A stretch of DNA of 27,372 bases from assembly GCA_030917665.1 (NCBI GenBank), contig JAUPUH010000024.1, forward strand, positions 1-27,372. Reading direction: 5' to 3'. The notes beneath the pieces were generated by a model that ran no database searches, was not told the origin of the DNA, and saw only the letters and a list, made by a program, of their open reading frames with translations. This document shows, piece after piece, positions 7,970 to 16,833 of the stretch. Origin of the DNA: Patescibacteria group bacterium (GTDB taxonomy: Bacteria > Patescibacteriota > Minisyncoccia > Phycocordibacterales > PALSA-1337). The position numbers and the translations under genes are program-made. Every line of letters begins with the position of its first letter. Within the stretch, counting starts at the first letter, position 1.

Positions 7970-8170
7970 TCTCGCCACGAATGGGAGAAGTCCCATGAAT
8001 CGTGCTCGCTTTACCGCCACAGCAAGCTGTCGCTGGCTTCGTGCAGATACAGCTGATTTCTTTCGGCTGATCATTCGACCGTGGGGATTGAGAAACTTCT
8101 TGAGAATCTCAGTGTCCTTATAGTCGATCTGTCGGATATTGTTTTGTGAAAAATAACACTGTTTGTTCAT
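7967..8170 (-). CDS. rpsR: 30S ribosomal protein bS18
   Basis: 67 residues, slightly short but complete. It has the family core IRQIDYKDTEILKKFLNPHG, then RMISRKKSAVSARSQRQLAVAVKRARFMGLLPF, which contacts 16S rRNA and the S6 partner. It lies 24 nt after ssb and is third in the conserved rpsF-ssb-rpsR order. N-terminal Cys5 is a lone cysteine, not a zinc cluster. The stop codon is part of the convergent inverted repeat. Confidence 0.95.
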   Translation of the reverse strand: MNKQCYFSQNNIRQIDYKDTEILKKFLNPHGRMISRKKSAVSARSQRQLAVAVKRARFMGLLPFVAR

Positions 8171-8194
8171 TTTTTTATAATTAGTTTTTAATCT

Positions 8195-8653
8195 CTAAAA
8201 TGGAATATCATCTGGATTTATCTCTTCTTCTGGGTAATCGATGGTGTCTGCAGGAGCTGCATCCTTTGCTTGTGAGTCATCAGCTGGGGCGTCTTTCGGT
8301 GCTGCTGAACCTCCTCCTGTGCCAGATGATCGAGGTCCGAATTGGACTCGGTCTGCTACAACTTCTGTCCTGTACTTCTTCTGGCCGTCTGCACCATCCC
8401 ATGATCGGGTTTGCATTCTTCCCTCTACAAGTACGCTTGAGCCTTTCTTAAGATACTGCCCAGCTGTCTCTGCCTGTCGGCCAAATACCACAATATTGTG
8501 ATAGTCGGCTGCTTCCTGCCTTGCTCCACTTTTATCCTTCCAAACTCTATTCGTCGCTACACTGAATGAACACACCTTCGCTCCTGATGGGAGTGCCTTG
8601 ATTTCTGGATCCCGAGTAAGATTCCCGATCACCATTGCTTTGTTTAAATACAT
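8195..8653 (-). CDS. ssb: Single-stranded DNA-binding protein
   Basis: 152 residues. The N-terminal OB fold (about 1-108) shows MYLNKAMVIGNLTRDPEIK, then CSFSVATNRVWKDKSG, YHNIVVFGRQAETAGQYLKKGSSVLVEGR and RTEVVADRVQF. A Gly/Ala/Asp-rich disordered linker follows, ending in the acidic tip INPDDIPF, the standard docking site for repair and replication proteins. It sits between rpsF and rpsR, the usual bacterial arrangement, so its expression should follow the S6/S18 operon. Confidence 0.97.
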   Translation of the reverse strand: MYLNKAMVIGNLTRDPEIKALPSGAKVCSFSVATNRVWKDKSGARQEAADYHNIVVFGRQAETAGQYLKKGSSVLVEGRMQTRSWDGADGQKKYRTEVVADRVQFGPRSSGTGGGSAAPKDAPADDSQAKDAAPADTIDYPEEEINPDDIPF

Positions 8654-8683
8654 ATTTTTTAGTATTAAACTAATAATGCAAAC

Positions 8684-9187
8684 CTAAGCCTCTTTCACCA
8701 TTGCGTCGATACTCTTGTCCATTTCCTCAATTGAAGCTGGCGCTACTGGAGCCGCCTCCTTTGTAGGTTCTGCCGCAACCTCAGAAGAAATCATCTCTTC
8801 AGCCTTTATAACTGAAGCTGTAGGAGACTTCTTACCAAGATACGTGTTTTCTCGAACAGTAGTAATCACAAGCATTCGAAGCATGTGAGGATTTGCCTCA
8901 AATGACTTCTTAATGCCTTCGATTTCCTTAACTGGCATTTCAAACTTGAACCAGCCGAAATATCCCTGATCGAATCTCTGGTTTGATGTCCCAATCTTCT
9001 TGGTCATGGTATACGCTAAAGTCCTAAGTTCTGGAGCTTCCTCCCCAATAAACTCTGCACCCTTCTTTGAAAGGGCTTCCTTAAGTGCTGCCGTTTCAGA
9101 GGCAACTTTTTCTTCAGGAATTGAAGATACGAGAAGGTATCCTATTTCATATACATCCGATCGATCCTCTTTAATATTCTTATCCAT
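8684..9187 (-). CDS. rpsF: 30S ribosomal protein bS6 with a C-terminal tail
   Basis: About 167 residues from the ATG at 9187. The frame extends to a TTG at 9208, but that would translate the leader hairpin, so ATG is preferred. The S6 fold occupies about residues 10-110: VYEIGYLLVSSIPEEKV, then AYTMTKKIGTSNQRFDQGYF and IEGIKKSFEANPHMLRMLVITT. About 55 Ala/Glu/Pro-rich residues follow (EVAAEPTKEAAPVAP, then IEEMDKSIDAMVKEA), longer than E. coli S6. S6 binds S18 on the small-subunit platform. The leader carries a structure resembling the S6:S18 autoregulatory site. Confidence 0.93.
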   Translation of the reverse strand: MDKNIKEDRSDVYEIGYLLVSSIPEEKVASETAALKEALSKKGAEFIGEEAPELRTLAYTMTKKIGTSNQRFDQGYFGWFKFEMPVKEIEGIKKSFEANPHMLRMLVITTVRENTYLGKKSPTASVIKAEEMISSEVAAEPTKEAAPVAPASIEEMDKSIDAMVKEA

Positions 9188-9210
9188 TTTTTTATGCCTT
9201 TTCGGCAATA

Positions 9211-9285
9211 GTGACAGTAATCCACCCCGGTGATGCTAGGGCATCATTTAGTGGAGCATGACCCGTGCGAGTCAGGACTGTTCAC
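9211..9285 (-). promoter_or_regulatory. Structured rpsF leader, candidate S6:S18 binding element
   Basis: On the minus-strand transcript an outer stem pairs 9277-9285 with 9211-9218 (8 bp, one bulged A). It encloses a short TGACT/GGTCA hairpin (about 9259-9275). Next comes a stem TCCAC/GTGGA (9251-9255 with 9221-9225) capped by a perfect TGATGC-CCTA-GCATCA hairpin (9231-9246). Immediately 3' of that hairpin is unpaired CCGG (9227-9230). A capped stem with CCG in the 3' side of an internal loop is the hallmark described for rpsF-leader RNAs that bind the S6:S18 complex for feedback. The pairing is seen in the sequence; the assignment is by analogy. Confidence 0.6.
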
Positions 9286-9405
9286 ATATTTAATTGATAA
9301 TTTGCACGTACCCGCAGGTTATCATAGCCATGGTGAAATGGCAACCTTACTTTAGCAGAGCCGGATGAAGCCCTTTTTAATAAAGAATCAAGGATTAATG
9401 AAATT
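9286..9405 (-). promoter_or_regulatory. Probable rpsF promoter region
   Basis: This 120-nt tatD/rpsF gap has no gene. On the minus strand it contains a TATGAT -10-like hexamer followed by AACC, within a nested palindrome (AGGTT/AACCT outside, GCCAT/ATGGC inside). No good -35 is present at the right spacing. It separates the tatD-side operon from rpsF, but I found no clear terminator. Confidence 0.3.
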
Positions 9406-10179
9406 TTAAATGCCAAATAATTTCCGAGCATTGTCAACAAGATGCGGTAAAACAACGTCGAGAGACTCGCCTCTGATTTCAGCGATTTTATGCGCCACTT
9501 CTGTGACATATGCAGGTTCATTTCTCTTCCCACGATATGGCGCGGGTGTCACATAGGGTGCATCTGTTTCTGACATAATCATATTCAAAGGGATGCTCTT
9601 GATTATCTCATCATAGTTTCGCGCGAAAGTTATAACTCCAGTAAAAGAAAGTCTGAATCCAAGCTTAATGAATTCATGTGCTTCGTCGAGTGAACCAGCA
9701 TAAAAATGCACGTCTCCAGGAACCTTCGCATGCTTCTGTATAATCTCAAGTGTGTCCTTATACGCATTTTGTGCTTCACCAACACCACTTCTCAAGTGAA
9801 GCATAAGTGGTTTCTTAACTTCATTAGCCAACGCAATATGCTGTTCAAAAACTTCCTGCTGCAAAGTTTTTGATGCATGCTCGGCTCGATAATAATCAAG
9901 ACCGCATTCCCCTATGCCAACAGTCCTTGGGTTTTCAGCAAGTTTCTTATATGCTTCGTAATCAAATTTTTCATTCTGAACTTCTGTTGGATGTAGCCCG
10001 ATGATTGCCCAAATATCTGAATTCTCCTCGGCGAGCTTTACTGCCTTCTTGGATTCCTCAATATTTGTTCCAACGACTATCATTCCAACACCCTTTTCTC
10101 GGCAGCGCTCGATTGCTTCTCCTCTATCGAGATCGAAATCATCGAAGTTAAGATGGCAGTGAATATCTATGTACTTCAT
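9406..10179 (-). CDS. tatD: TatD-family metal-dependent hydrolase
   Basis: 257 residues, full length for TatD (Mg-dependent DNase, TIM barrel). The metal ligands start with IDIHCHLNF (His7, His9). GIGECGLDYY supplies the catalytic Glu. HLRSG, VHFYAG and MSETDAPYVTP complete the site. The C-terminus (VTEVAHKIAEIRG, then DNARKLFGI) is typical. Its start lies 1 nt from the metG stop, a pairing of metG and tatD common in bacteria. Likely role: nuclease in DNA quality control; the physiological substrate is not fixed by sequence. Confidence 0.92.
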   Translation of the reverse strand: MKYIDIHCHLNFDDFDLDRGEAIERCREKGVGMIVVGTNIEESKKAVKLAEENSDIWAIIGLHPTEVQNEKFDYEAYKKLAENPRTVGIGECGLDYYRAEHASKTLQQEVFEQHIALANEVKKPLMLHLRSGVGEAQNAYKDTLEIIQKHAKVPGDVHFYAGSLDEAHEFIKLGFRLSFTGVITFARNYDEIIKSIPLNMIMSETDAPYVTPAPYRGKRNEPAYVTEVAHKIAEIRGESLDVVLPHLVDNARKLFGI

Positions 10180-10180
10180 A

Positions 10181-11620
10181 TTATTTCCTCATGAACAAAG
10201 GCTTTTCTGGCATCTTTCCACTCTTCACACCTTCGAGAATTATCTTTGAAGTCTCAGGTAAGATTGCTTCAAGAGATTTCGCAATATGAAAAATTGAAGC
10301 GAGGCAGAAAGAAATCTGTTGCTTGCCTTTTTCAGCATCTATTTTAATTGTCTTGAATGGTTGGTATTCCTGGATGAATTTATCTGTCTCCTGAATTCGA
10401 GACCAGATATCATCGCATACTTTATTTATTTCAAACGAAGCAAAAAAGTCAGCATGTTTCTGTGCATCAAGTGCCGGCGCGGCTTTTTCGTCCAAAATCA
10501 CTCCGTTGCTCTCAGCCATTTTCATGACTCGGCTGACAAGATTTCCAAGACCGTTTGCTAAATGTGCATTGTAAGCTTCCTTGAACTTCTCAAGTGTAAA
10601 GGGACTGTCTTCAAAAGGATGTACTTCTTTAAGTAGGTAGAGTCGAAGCGCGTCTGCGCCATATTCCTTCACAAGGTCAACGGGGTTAATGACGTTGCCA
10701 AGCGACTTGCTCATCTTGATACCTCCCTCACCCGTTATAAAGCCATTAATGACGATTTGGCGTGAATTCGGAAGCCCTACCGACATAAGCATCGACTGCC
10801 ACATCGCGCTCTGCTGACGGAGATTATCCTTTCCGCAGTATTGCACGACATTTTCAGAATCAACCCAATATTTCTTAAAAGAAGCCTGGTTATCCGGCCA
10901 GCCAAGAGTTGAAATATAATCCACAAGAGCATCGAACCATACATACATGACATGATCCTTGTCATCAGGGACTTCTACTCCCCACGGCATTTTTATCTTC
11001 AATCGAGAGATACTGAAGTCTTGGAGACCCCTTTCAACAAAAGCTTTTATTTCATTGAATCTAAACGAAGGGACAACAAAATTAGGATTCTTCGCATACA
11101 GATCAAGAAGAGGCTTCTGAAATTCAGAAAATTTAAAGAAATAATTCTCTTCTTCTATTTCCTCAATGGACATAAGTGGATGAATCGGGCATTTCCCTTC
11201 TACAAGCTCTGATTCTGTCTTTTCAAGCTCACAACCAATGCAATATTTAATCTTATAATTCTTTTTGTATATAAATCCTTTCTCTTTACACATCTTCCAA
11301 AAAGCTTGTGCGGCGAGCTTATGACCTGTATCTGTGGTTCGGATGAAATGAATATCAGGAGAAATTCCAAGAAGTGGAACCAAGTCTTTAAACTTTACCG
11401 ACAGCTCATCGACGTATTTTTGAGGATCAACACCAACCGCCACTGCATTACGGTGGACTTTTATACCATGCTCATCTGTTCCTGTATTAAAAAATATATC
11501 GTAGCCTTGTAGCTTCTTCGAACGAGCAATAACGTCTGCACGGATGATTTCCATAGCAAAACCAACATGTGGTTCAGCATTCACGTAAGGTAGTGTGGTT
11601 GTAATATAAAAACTCTTCAT
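10181..11620 (-). CDS. metG: Methionyl-tRNA synthetase (short form)
   Basis: 479 residues. A class I enzyme that charges tRNA-Met. The HIGH-type motif is PHVGF (about 17-21), with TLPYVNAEPH before it and FNTGTDEHG after. KMSKS is at 302-306 (GGIKMSKSLGNV). A zinc knuckle is formed by Cys127/Cys130 and Cys144/His147 (YCIGC, then KCPIHP). GKDNLRQQSAMW matches the family's active-site helix. The helical anticodon domain ends the protein; the C-terminal EMAP/Trbp111-like tRNA-binding domain of long MetRS is absent. It overlaps neither neighbour but lies 2 nt from the M16 peptidase gene and 1 nt from tatD, so these form one transcript. Confidence 0.96.
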   Translation of the reverse strand: MKSFYITTTLPYVNAEPHVGFAMEIIRADVIARSKKLQGYDIFFNTGTDEHGIKVHRNAVAVGVDPQKYVDELSVKFKDLVPLLGISPDIHFIRTTDTGHKLAAQAFWKMCKEKGFIYKKNYKIKYCIGCELEKTESELVEGKCPIHPLMSIEEIEEENYFFKFSEFQKPLLDLYAKNPNFVVPSFRFNEIKAFVERGLQDFSISRLKIKMPWGVEVPDDKDHVMYVWFDALVDYISTLGWPDNQASFKKYWVDSENVVQYCGKDNLRQQSAMWQSMLMSVGLPNSRQIVINGFITGEGGIKMSKSLGNVINPVDLVKEYGADALRLYLLKEVHPFEDSPFTLEKFKEAYNAHLANGLGNLVSRVMKMAESNGVILDEKAAPALDAQKHADFFASFEINKVCDDIWSRIQETDKFIQEYQPFKTIKIDAEKGKQQISFCLASIFHIAKSLEAILPETSKIILEGVKSGKMPEKPLFMRK

Positions 11621-11622
11621 TG

Positions 11623-12906
11623 TTATTTAAATGTGAGAAGCTTAGTGAATCGCTCTGTTTCCTTCTCTGCATCCTTATAAGGACCAATTATAGCTAGATT
11701 CAGCTTTTCATCAACAAAGATCTTCTGAGCGATAGCTTTCACTTCTTCTGCTGTAACTTTTTGAATCTTCGCAATCTCTTCTGTAGGATTCTCAACCCTC
11801 CCTTTCAATATCTGATGCACTGCGCAGTACTCTGCTTGTGAATCAGATGTTTCGAGGCCAAGAACAAAAGATCCTGCAATATAATCCTTCACTTTTTTTA
11901 ATTCAGCGTCAGTAATCGGCTCGTTAATAATCTTTTTGCATTCATTAATCAAAGTCGTTATAACTTCATCAATCCTCTTCGTATCAATCCCAGCTGAAAT
12001 CATAAACAACCCATGATCAGTATACGCATCATGATTCGCTCGGATATAATATCCAACACCCATCTCTTCTCGAAGTTTCTGAAACAAGCGCGAGCTCATT
12101 CCGCCACCAAGAAGCGTAGAGAGGACTGTAAGTGCTGGGTCATACTCACTCTTTGCATCATAAGAACGCATTCCAAGGATGATATGTGATTGATCAGTAT
12201 CCTTATACTTAATGAGTAATTGAGGCTTTGATTGCTGCTCCTCAACCTTTAGTTTAGCTAGTTTCTTCGCTTGAGAGATATTTGAAAAAGCCTTCTCTAC
12301 TTTTAACAAAGTTTCTTTTTCATCAAATGAACCGGCGATAATAACAATCGTCGACTCTGCCACATAATGATCTGTGAGGTATTTTTTGAAATCATCTTGC
12401 GTGAAGCTTTTGACAGTCTGTTCATTACCGACGATCTTCCATCCTGCAGGCTGATCACCATATGCAAGCTGCATGAAAATATCATGAATATCGCGATGTG
12501 GCATATCCTGGTACATTCTCATTTCTTCGACAATAACACCCTTCTCTTTTTCAATTTCGCTAGCGTCGAGCAGTGGATGGAGATAAATATCTGAAACGAC
12601 ATCAAGTGCTGTATCGATATGTTGTGGGCTTACCTTGGCGTAATAGCCTGTATATTCTTGTGAGGTAAAGGCGTTGTACTGTGCACCGAGAGACTCAAGT
12701 TCGCGAGCAATGTCGATCGCTTTCGGGCGCTTCGGCGTTCCCTTAAAAACCATATGCTCAAGAAAATGAGAAAGGCCACTCTGTTCTTTCTTCTCGTATT
12801 TCGAACCAGTTTCAACCATGACAAGAACCGTCACCGCAGGATTATCCTGCATCGGTACGGTAATAACCCTCAGTCCATTTGTAAGCGTAGTCGTATTAAA
12901 TTTCAT
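11623..12906 (-). CDS. M16-family zinc metallopeptidase (processing-peptidase-like)
   Basis: 427 residues. The inverted zinc motif HFLEH (47-51) sits in SGLSHFLEHMVFKGT. The third ligand region is EKEKGVIVEEMRMYQD. The second M16 half-domain follows without a zinc site (GGGMSSRLFQKLREEMGVGYYI), as in mitochondrial processing peptidase beta and bacterial PqqL/YmxG-type proteins. There is no signal peptide, so it is probably cytosolic. Peptide substrates are unknown. It sits between glyS and metG with gaps of 11 and 2 nt, so it belongs to the synthetase operon. Confidence 0.92.
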   Translation of the reverse strand: MKFNTTTLTNGLRVITVPMQDNPAVTVLVMVETGSKYEKKEQSGLSHFLEHMVFKGTPKRPKAIDIARELESLGAQYNAFTSQEYTGYYAKVSPQHIDTALDVVSDIYLHPLLDASEIEKEKGVIVEEMRMYQDMPHRDIHDIFMQLAYGDQPAGWKIVGNEQTVKSFTQDDFKKYLTDHYVAESTIVIIAGSFDEKETLLKVEKAFSNISQAKKLAKLKVEEQQSKPQLLIKYKDTDQSHIILGMRSYDAKSEYDPALTVLSTLLGGGMSSRLFQKLREEMGVGYYIRANHDAYTDHGLFMISAGIDTKRIDEVITTLINECKKIINEPITDAELKKVKDYIAGSFVLGLETSDSQAEYCAVHQILKGRVENPTEEIAKIQKVTAEEVKAIAQKIFVDEKLNLAIIGPYKDAEKETERFTKLLTFK

Positions 12907-12917
12907 GAGGCAAATAT

Positions 12918-14246
12918 TTAAGAAACTTTCTCCTTGATATATGAAATCAGTTTGTCGATTTCGATTCTCTCCTGCTTTCCGCCATCTCTCTCGCGTACAG
13001 TGACTCCGCTTCCCTTTTCAACAGTATCAAAATCGATTGTGATACAGAACGGGGTTCCTATCTCATCCTGTCGGCGATAACGCTTTCCGATGTTTCCGTT
13101 ATCATCGAACATGACGCCGGGAATCTCTTTTCGAAGCATCATATAAATTTCTCGGGCCTTTTCTACGAGCTGTGGCTTGTTCTTGAGCAATGGAAATACT
13201 GCCACCTTCACAGGAGCAACCTTCGGTGAAAACTTGAGATATACTCTTTTCTCGCCATCGATCTCATCTTCAGTATATGCATCCGAAAGAACAGCAAGAA
13301 GAAGTCGATCAAGCCCGAATGTTGGTTCAATACAATGAGGAATAAATCTTTCTTTTGTCTCTTCGTCAAAATATGAGAGATCGACTTTACTTGAATCAGT
13401 GTGGGCCTTGAGATCAAAGTCAGTCCTGTATGCGATACCAAGGAGCTCCTTCTGTCCAAATGGGAAATCAAATTCTGTATCGACACTTCTCTTCGAATAG
13501 TGAGCGCGGTCTGCATCGGGAACTTCGATCTTATGGATCTTATCTGAAGAAAGGCCAAGTTCCTTGAGGAAATTTATCTGCTCTCCATAGAGCTCTTCAA
13601 AAGTTGCTTGAACTTTCTTTGGGTCACGAGGGTCAACGAAGTATTCAATTTCCATTTGCTCAAATTCTCGAGAACGGAAAACGAAGTCACGAGGGGCAAT
13701 TTCATTCCTGAAAGCCTTACCTATTTGAGCAAGACCGAATGGCAATCGTGGGTGAAAACTATCAACAACATTTTTAAAGTTTACGAACATTCCCTGAGCT
13801 GTTTCTGGACGGAGATATGAAATAGAGGTAGCGTCCTCTGCTGCACCAATATTTGTTTTGAACATCATATTGAACTGGCGGGCCTCACCGAGCTGTCCTT
13901 CACAATCTGGGCACTTTTTTGCATCTTCCAATTGGTCTGCACGGAAGCGATGCTTACACTTCTTACATTCTACAAGAGGATCAGAAAATCCTCCGACATG
14001 TCCGCTTGATTTCCAAACTTCCTGATTCATGAGAATAGCAGCATCAACGCCATACATATCTTCCCTGTCAGTGACGAATTTCTTCCACCATAGGCCTTTT
14101 ATATTATTGCGCAAAGCAACACCATAAGGACCGAAATCCCATGTTCCAGCTAGTCCGCCGTAGATTTCAGAACCTTGGAAGACGAAGCCTTTTCGCTTTG
14201 CCAAGGAAATTATCTTATCCATCTTTGTTTCTTCTGTTTTTGCCAT
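12918..14246 (-). CDS. glyS: Glycyl-tRNA synthetase, single-chain alpha2 type
   Basis: 442 residues. Class II synthetase of the dimeric archaeal/eukaryal-like type, not the bacterial alpha2beta2 type. The N-terminus FVFQGSEIYGGLAGTWDFGPYG is diagnostic (quoted in parts: GSEIYGGLAG, WDFGPYG). A zinc ribbon uses Cys94, Cys97, Cys112 and Cys115. Motif 2 lies in FRNEIAPRDFVFRSREFEQ and motif 3 in PTFGLDRLLLAVL. The C-terminal anticodon domain (KVAVFPLLKNKPQLVEKA) is present. It lies 8 nt after the upstream one-TM protein gene and 11 nt before the peptidase gene. Start at the ATG giving MAKTEETKMDK. Confidence 0.96.
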   Translation of the reverse strand: MAKTEETKMDKIISLAKRKGFVFQGSEIYGGLAGTWDFGPYGVALRNNIKGLWWKKFVTDREDMYGVDAAILMNQEVWKSSGHVGGFSDPLVECKKCKHRFRADQLEDAKKCPDCEGQLGEARQFNMMFKTNIGAAEDATSISYLRPETAQGMFVNFKNVVDSFHPRLPFGLAQIGKAFRNEIAPRDFVFRSREFEQMEIEYFVDPRDPKKVQATFEELYGEQINFLKELGLSSDKIHKIEVPDADRAHYSKRSVDTEFDFPFGQKELLGIAYRTDFDLKAHTDSSKVDLSYFDEETKERFIPHCIEPTFGLDRLLLAVLSDAYTEDEIDGEKRVYLKFSPKVAPVKVAVFPLLKNKPQLVEKAREIYMMLRKEIPGVMFDDNGNIGKRYRRQDEIGTPFCITIDFDTVEKGSGVTVRERDGGKQERIEIDKLISYIKEKVS

Positions 14247-14254
14247 AATTAGGA

Positions 14255-16189
14255 TTAATTCGTTACTTTTTCATTACCTTCGTTGAAAGTCTGGTCTGCA
14301 CTGAATCGTGTGTTAAGTGTACCTAGATTACTCTTTAATGTTTCGCCTGTAAAGTCATCTTGGGCTGTAAATGTTGACTGGTTGACGATAACGGGCGTTT
14401 GTCCAACCTGCGTTATGCTTGGCACAAGGCCAACCTGGAAAGAAACCTGCTTTCGTCGAGATGTACCATTGGTATAAGTGCTCAAGCTTCCCACATTCCA
14501 AACTATCGTGTTATCCACCTTATTGTAAGTTATATCCTCAGATGTAGGGTCAGTTTTCCCAAGCCATTTCATGTAGGGTGGAAGACTTGATTGAACTTGT
14601 CCATTAGCTACAGTGCTTGATGTATTGTCTACGGTCCAGACAACTGTGTATGTTGTTTGCTGCTCTGCACGTGGAGGAATCGGTCCGCTATTCTCAAATG
14701 GACCCGTTGAACGTACAACTTGACCTCCTAGGGAAATATTTGAAGCAATCTTGATACGACGAGCGGCACTTGAAGTAATGCTTTCTGGCACTGAGCTTTC
14801 TGAATTTCTCTTACCCTTAACACTGATATCGAGTTTAAGGTCTGGGTTAGTAACTGGTCTCAATGATGTACTGAGATCGCGCGGGGTGATAGTAAAACTA
14901 ACTCGCCCGCTTTCTCCTGCGCCAATATTTTTTAATGATTTGGTTGTGATTCCGTTCCATACAATCATGTTGTCAGCAGATTTATAGAGTCCTTGGTCTG
15001 GTGCGACTGAAACTTTGTCAAAAGATGTACCTGAAAGCTTTACTTGTATTTCCCCATCAATGATTGATGTTGGTAGATTGTTGAAATAAGAAACCTCAAC
15101 TTTTACAGGATTGTTGAACGAACCGACGTATTCCTGAACCTCTGAATCACCATCAAGCGCAACACCAATACTCATGAAAGGTTTACGGATGCTAATCTCT
15201 TGTGAGCTCGAAATATATTCTGTACCGATGAGCTTATCATTGCGGACACTTTGGGCACCTGTGGTAAATCTAAAGACTCGTGCCTCATCGTCCTGACCCT
15301 CAAGCTTTCCCTTAATTTTTATTGTCTTTTTGCCTCCGGGGGGTATATCACCAATTCTCCATGTTGTTGTATCGGCCACAGGCTTTAAGTCTGAGGATGT
15401 GTAAGTAAACCCGAATGGATAGACAGCCTTAAGCAGAAGGCTTTTAATAACTTCTTTAGAATTAGAGTTCATAGTCACCGCCATCTCGAACTCTTGTCCA
15501 GAATTCACTTCTTTAAAAGAAGAAACGGTGAGGGTAATTGGGGACGAACTTATCAAAAGATCAAAGGTCTTTTCCTTTTGGAAGATTGCGTTTGAGCCCT
15601 TAACTCGGTATTCAATAGAAACTTTGATCTCCTTTTTACTGTTCTCTTCTCCATAAACTATAGCTCTCACTGTCTTTTGCCCAACACCTCCAGACTCTAT
15701 GTCTGGAATGAGTTCCCTAAAATTCTTGAGCTCCTTCAAACTATCATCAGCATCCGTAGTACCTGCGGGAAAATCAACAGAAAGATCAACGGTCTGCAAC
15801 TTTATGTTGTTTTGGTTCGATATTTGAACATCAAAGGAAACCGGCTCCCCACCAGCTATTGAAACAGGTCCGTTAATCGTTATATCGACATTGTTTGCAG
15901 AAACTATATTTGAACCATTAAAAATGAAATACGCTCCGATACCAAGCGCTGCAAGGAAAAAAACTATCGAACCGATAAGTATTTTTGTAAAAAATGACAT
16001 AGATGTATCCTTATAATGCTTGTTAAGTTCAATATCCTCTTCTATCTCTTGGGGGTGTTCCCAATCAGTGATGACATCGGCTTCCTGCTTTTGAAAGCGA
16101 AGTCTCCGATGTGTGCGGATGTCAGGTGTATTTCGAGAGTAGAGTGATTTTTTAAGTTCTTCAATCCTGCTTTTATCCTCTTGATTCAT
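14255..16189 (-). CDS. Large single-pass membrane protein with tandem Ig/DUF11-like ectodomains
   Basis: 644 residues. The cytosolic N-terminus (about 1-64) is highly charged and includes an RTHRRLRFQKQ basic patch and an EIEEDIEL acidic patch. One membrane helix follows at about 65-90 (ILIGSIVFFLAALGIGAYFIF). The rest is extracellular and consists of repeated beta-sandwich units. Each has a 'conversion to strands' signature such as WRIGDIPPGGKKTI, IVWNGIT with GAGESGRVSFTI, or IVWNVGSL, as in CARDB/DUF11-like adhesion modules. No cysteines or catalytic motif are visible. It is embedded between recO (36 nt) and glyS (8 nt), so it is cotranscribed with housekeeping genes. A cell-envelope scaffold or surface-attachment role is inferred only. 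Confidence 0.65.
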   Translation of the reverse strand: MNQEDKSRIEELKKSLYSRNTPDIRTHRRLRFQKQEADVITDWEHPQEIEEDIELNKHYKDTSMSFFTKILIGSIVFFLAALGIGAYFIFNGSNIVSANNVDITINGPVSIAGGEPVSFDVQISNQNNIKLQTVDLSVDFPAGTTDADDSLKELKNFRELIPDIESGGVGQKTVRAIVYGEENSKKEIKVSIEYRVKGSNAIFQKEKTFDLLISSSPITLTVSSFKEVNSGQEFEMAVTMNSNSKEVIKSLLLKAVYPFGFTYTSSDLKPVADTTTWRIGDIPPGGKKTIKIKGKLEGQDDEARVFRFTTGAQSVRNDKLIGTEYISSSQEISIRKPFMSIGVALDGDSEVQEYVGSFNNPVKVEVSYFNNLPTSIIDGEIQVKLSGTSFDKVSVAPDQGLYKSADNMIVWNGITTKSLKNIGAGESGRVSFTITPRDLSTSLRPVTNPDLKLDISVKGKRNSESSVPESITSSAARRIKIASNISLGGQVVRSTGPFENSGPIPPRAEQQTTYTVVWTVDNTSSTVANGQVQSSLPPYMKWLGKTDPTSEDITYNKVDNTIVWNVGSLSTYTNGTSRRKQVSFQVGLVPSITQVGQTPVIVNQSTFTAQDDFTGETLKSNLGTLNTRFSADQTFNEGNEKVTN

Positions 16190-16225
16190 CAGAACATTAT
16201 ATCACAGTCACTTTGCAAGAGCTGG

Positions 16226-16780
16226 CTAGAGGTGGCTTTCCTTAAGTGCTTGATTTATAACTTTTACCATGTCTGATTTGAACCTTTTTGCAAGATCAAT
16301 AGTGTCTTGATTTATTGAATTTCCATTAAAAAATCCTTCAAATTGATCTATTGCCCTGACATAGCCGAGAGTATTCAAAATTCTTAGCACAGTCAAACAC
16401 TCTACGTATTCAAAATCCGCCTCCTTAATTTCAGTTTTAAAGAGTTCTTCTATAAGTTCAAATAGTTTTTCATTCTTATCCTCCCCCTGAAGCAGACGCT
16501 TAAGCAACTTAAGTATTTTTAAATGGACTATAGTACTCGGGAGATGCTCAAGCTCATACGCACCTGTAATTCTCCAAACCTCCTTGCCTCGGACAACAGA
16601 AACGTTGGAAAAATTAAAATCTTGTACGTGGTAACGTAGTTTTGAGGTTCCAAGCCTGATTCCCTGCGCTGTGGCCCCAATCATACCGAAATCCTTTGTG
16701 AATAGCAGTATGAATTTACCCGCTTCTCCATGTGGACTGCTGTGTATTACAAATGCTGGTGTTGTATATATGTGGTGCAT
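16226..16780 (-). CDS. recO: DNA repair protein RecO (short form)
   Basis: 184 residues against about 230-250 for typical RecO. The N-terminal OB fold is recognisable: AFVIHSSPHGEAGKFILLFTKDFGMIGATAQGIR, with the family pattern of a Glu before a hydrophobic strand and the TKDFG turn (quoted in pieces: HGEAGKFILLFTKDFG, ATAQGIR). The C-terminal part is helical (LKILKLLKRLLQGED, then ECLTVLRILNTLGYV), but the zinc-binding cysteines of longer RecO are missing. RecO loads RecA onto SSB-coated DNA, and both partners are encoded in the window. Assignment rests mainly on the N-terminus. Confidence 0.8.
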   Translation of the reverse strand: MHHIYTTPAFVIHSSPHGEAGKFILLFTKDFGMIGATAQGIRLGTSKLRYHVQDFNFSNVSVVRGKEVWRITGAYELEHLPSTIVHLKILKLLKRLLQGEDKNEKLFELIEELFKTEIKEADFEYVECLTVLRILNTLGYVRAIDQFEGFFNGNSINQDTIDLAKRFKSDMVKVINQALKESHL

Positions 16781-16798
16781 GGCGGACTTAGCCTTATA

Positions 16799-16827
16799 TT
16801 GACAGAAGCTTTGATTATTGTTATTTT
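16799..16827 (+). promoter_or_regulatory. Sigma70-type promoter of a plus-strand small RNA
   Basis: A perfect TTGACA (16799-16804) is followed after exactly 17 nt by TATTTT (16822-16827). It points away from recO and toward the terminator at 16935-16964, with no ORF between, so it most likely drives a noncoding RNA. Confidence 0.6.
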
Positions 16828-16833
16828 AATGAT

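Noticed and set aside
7871..8123. Plus-strand ORFs of 61 and 63 residues crossing the inverted repeat into rpsR
   Set aside because: They read through the branched repeat and antisense to rpsR; there is no support beyond being open.
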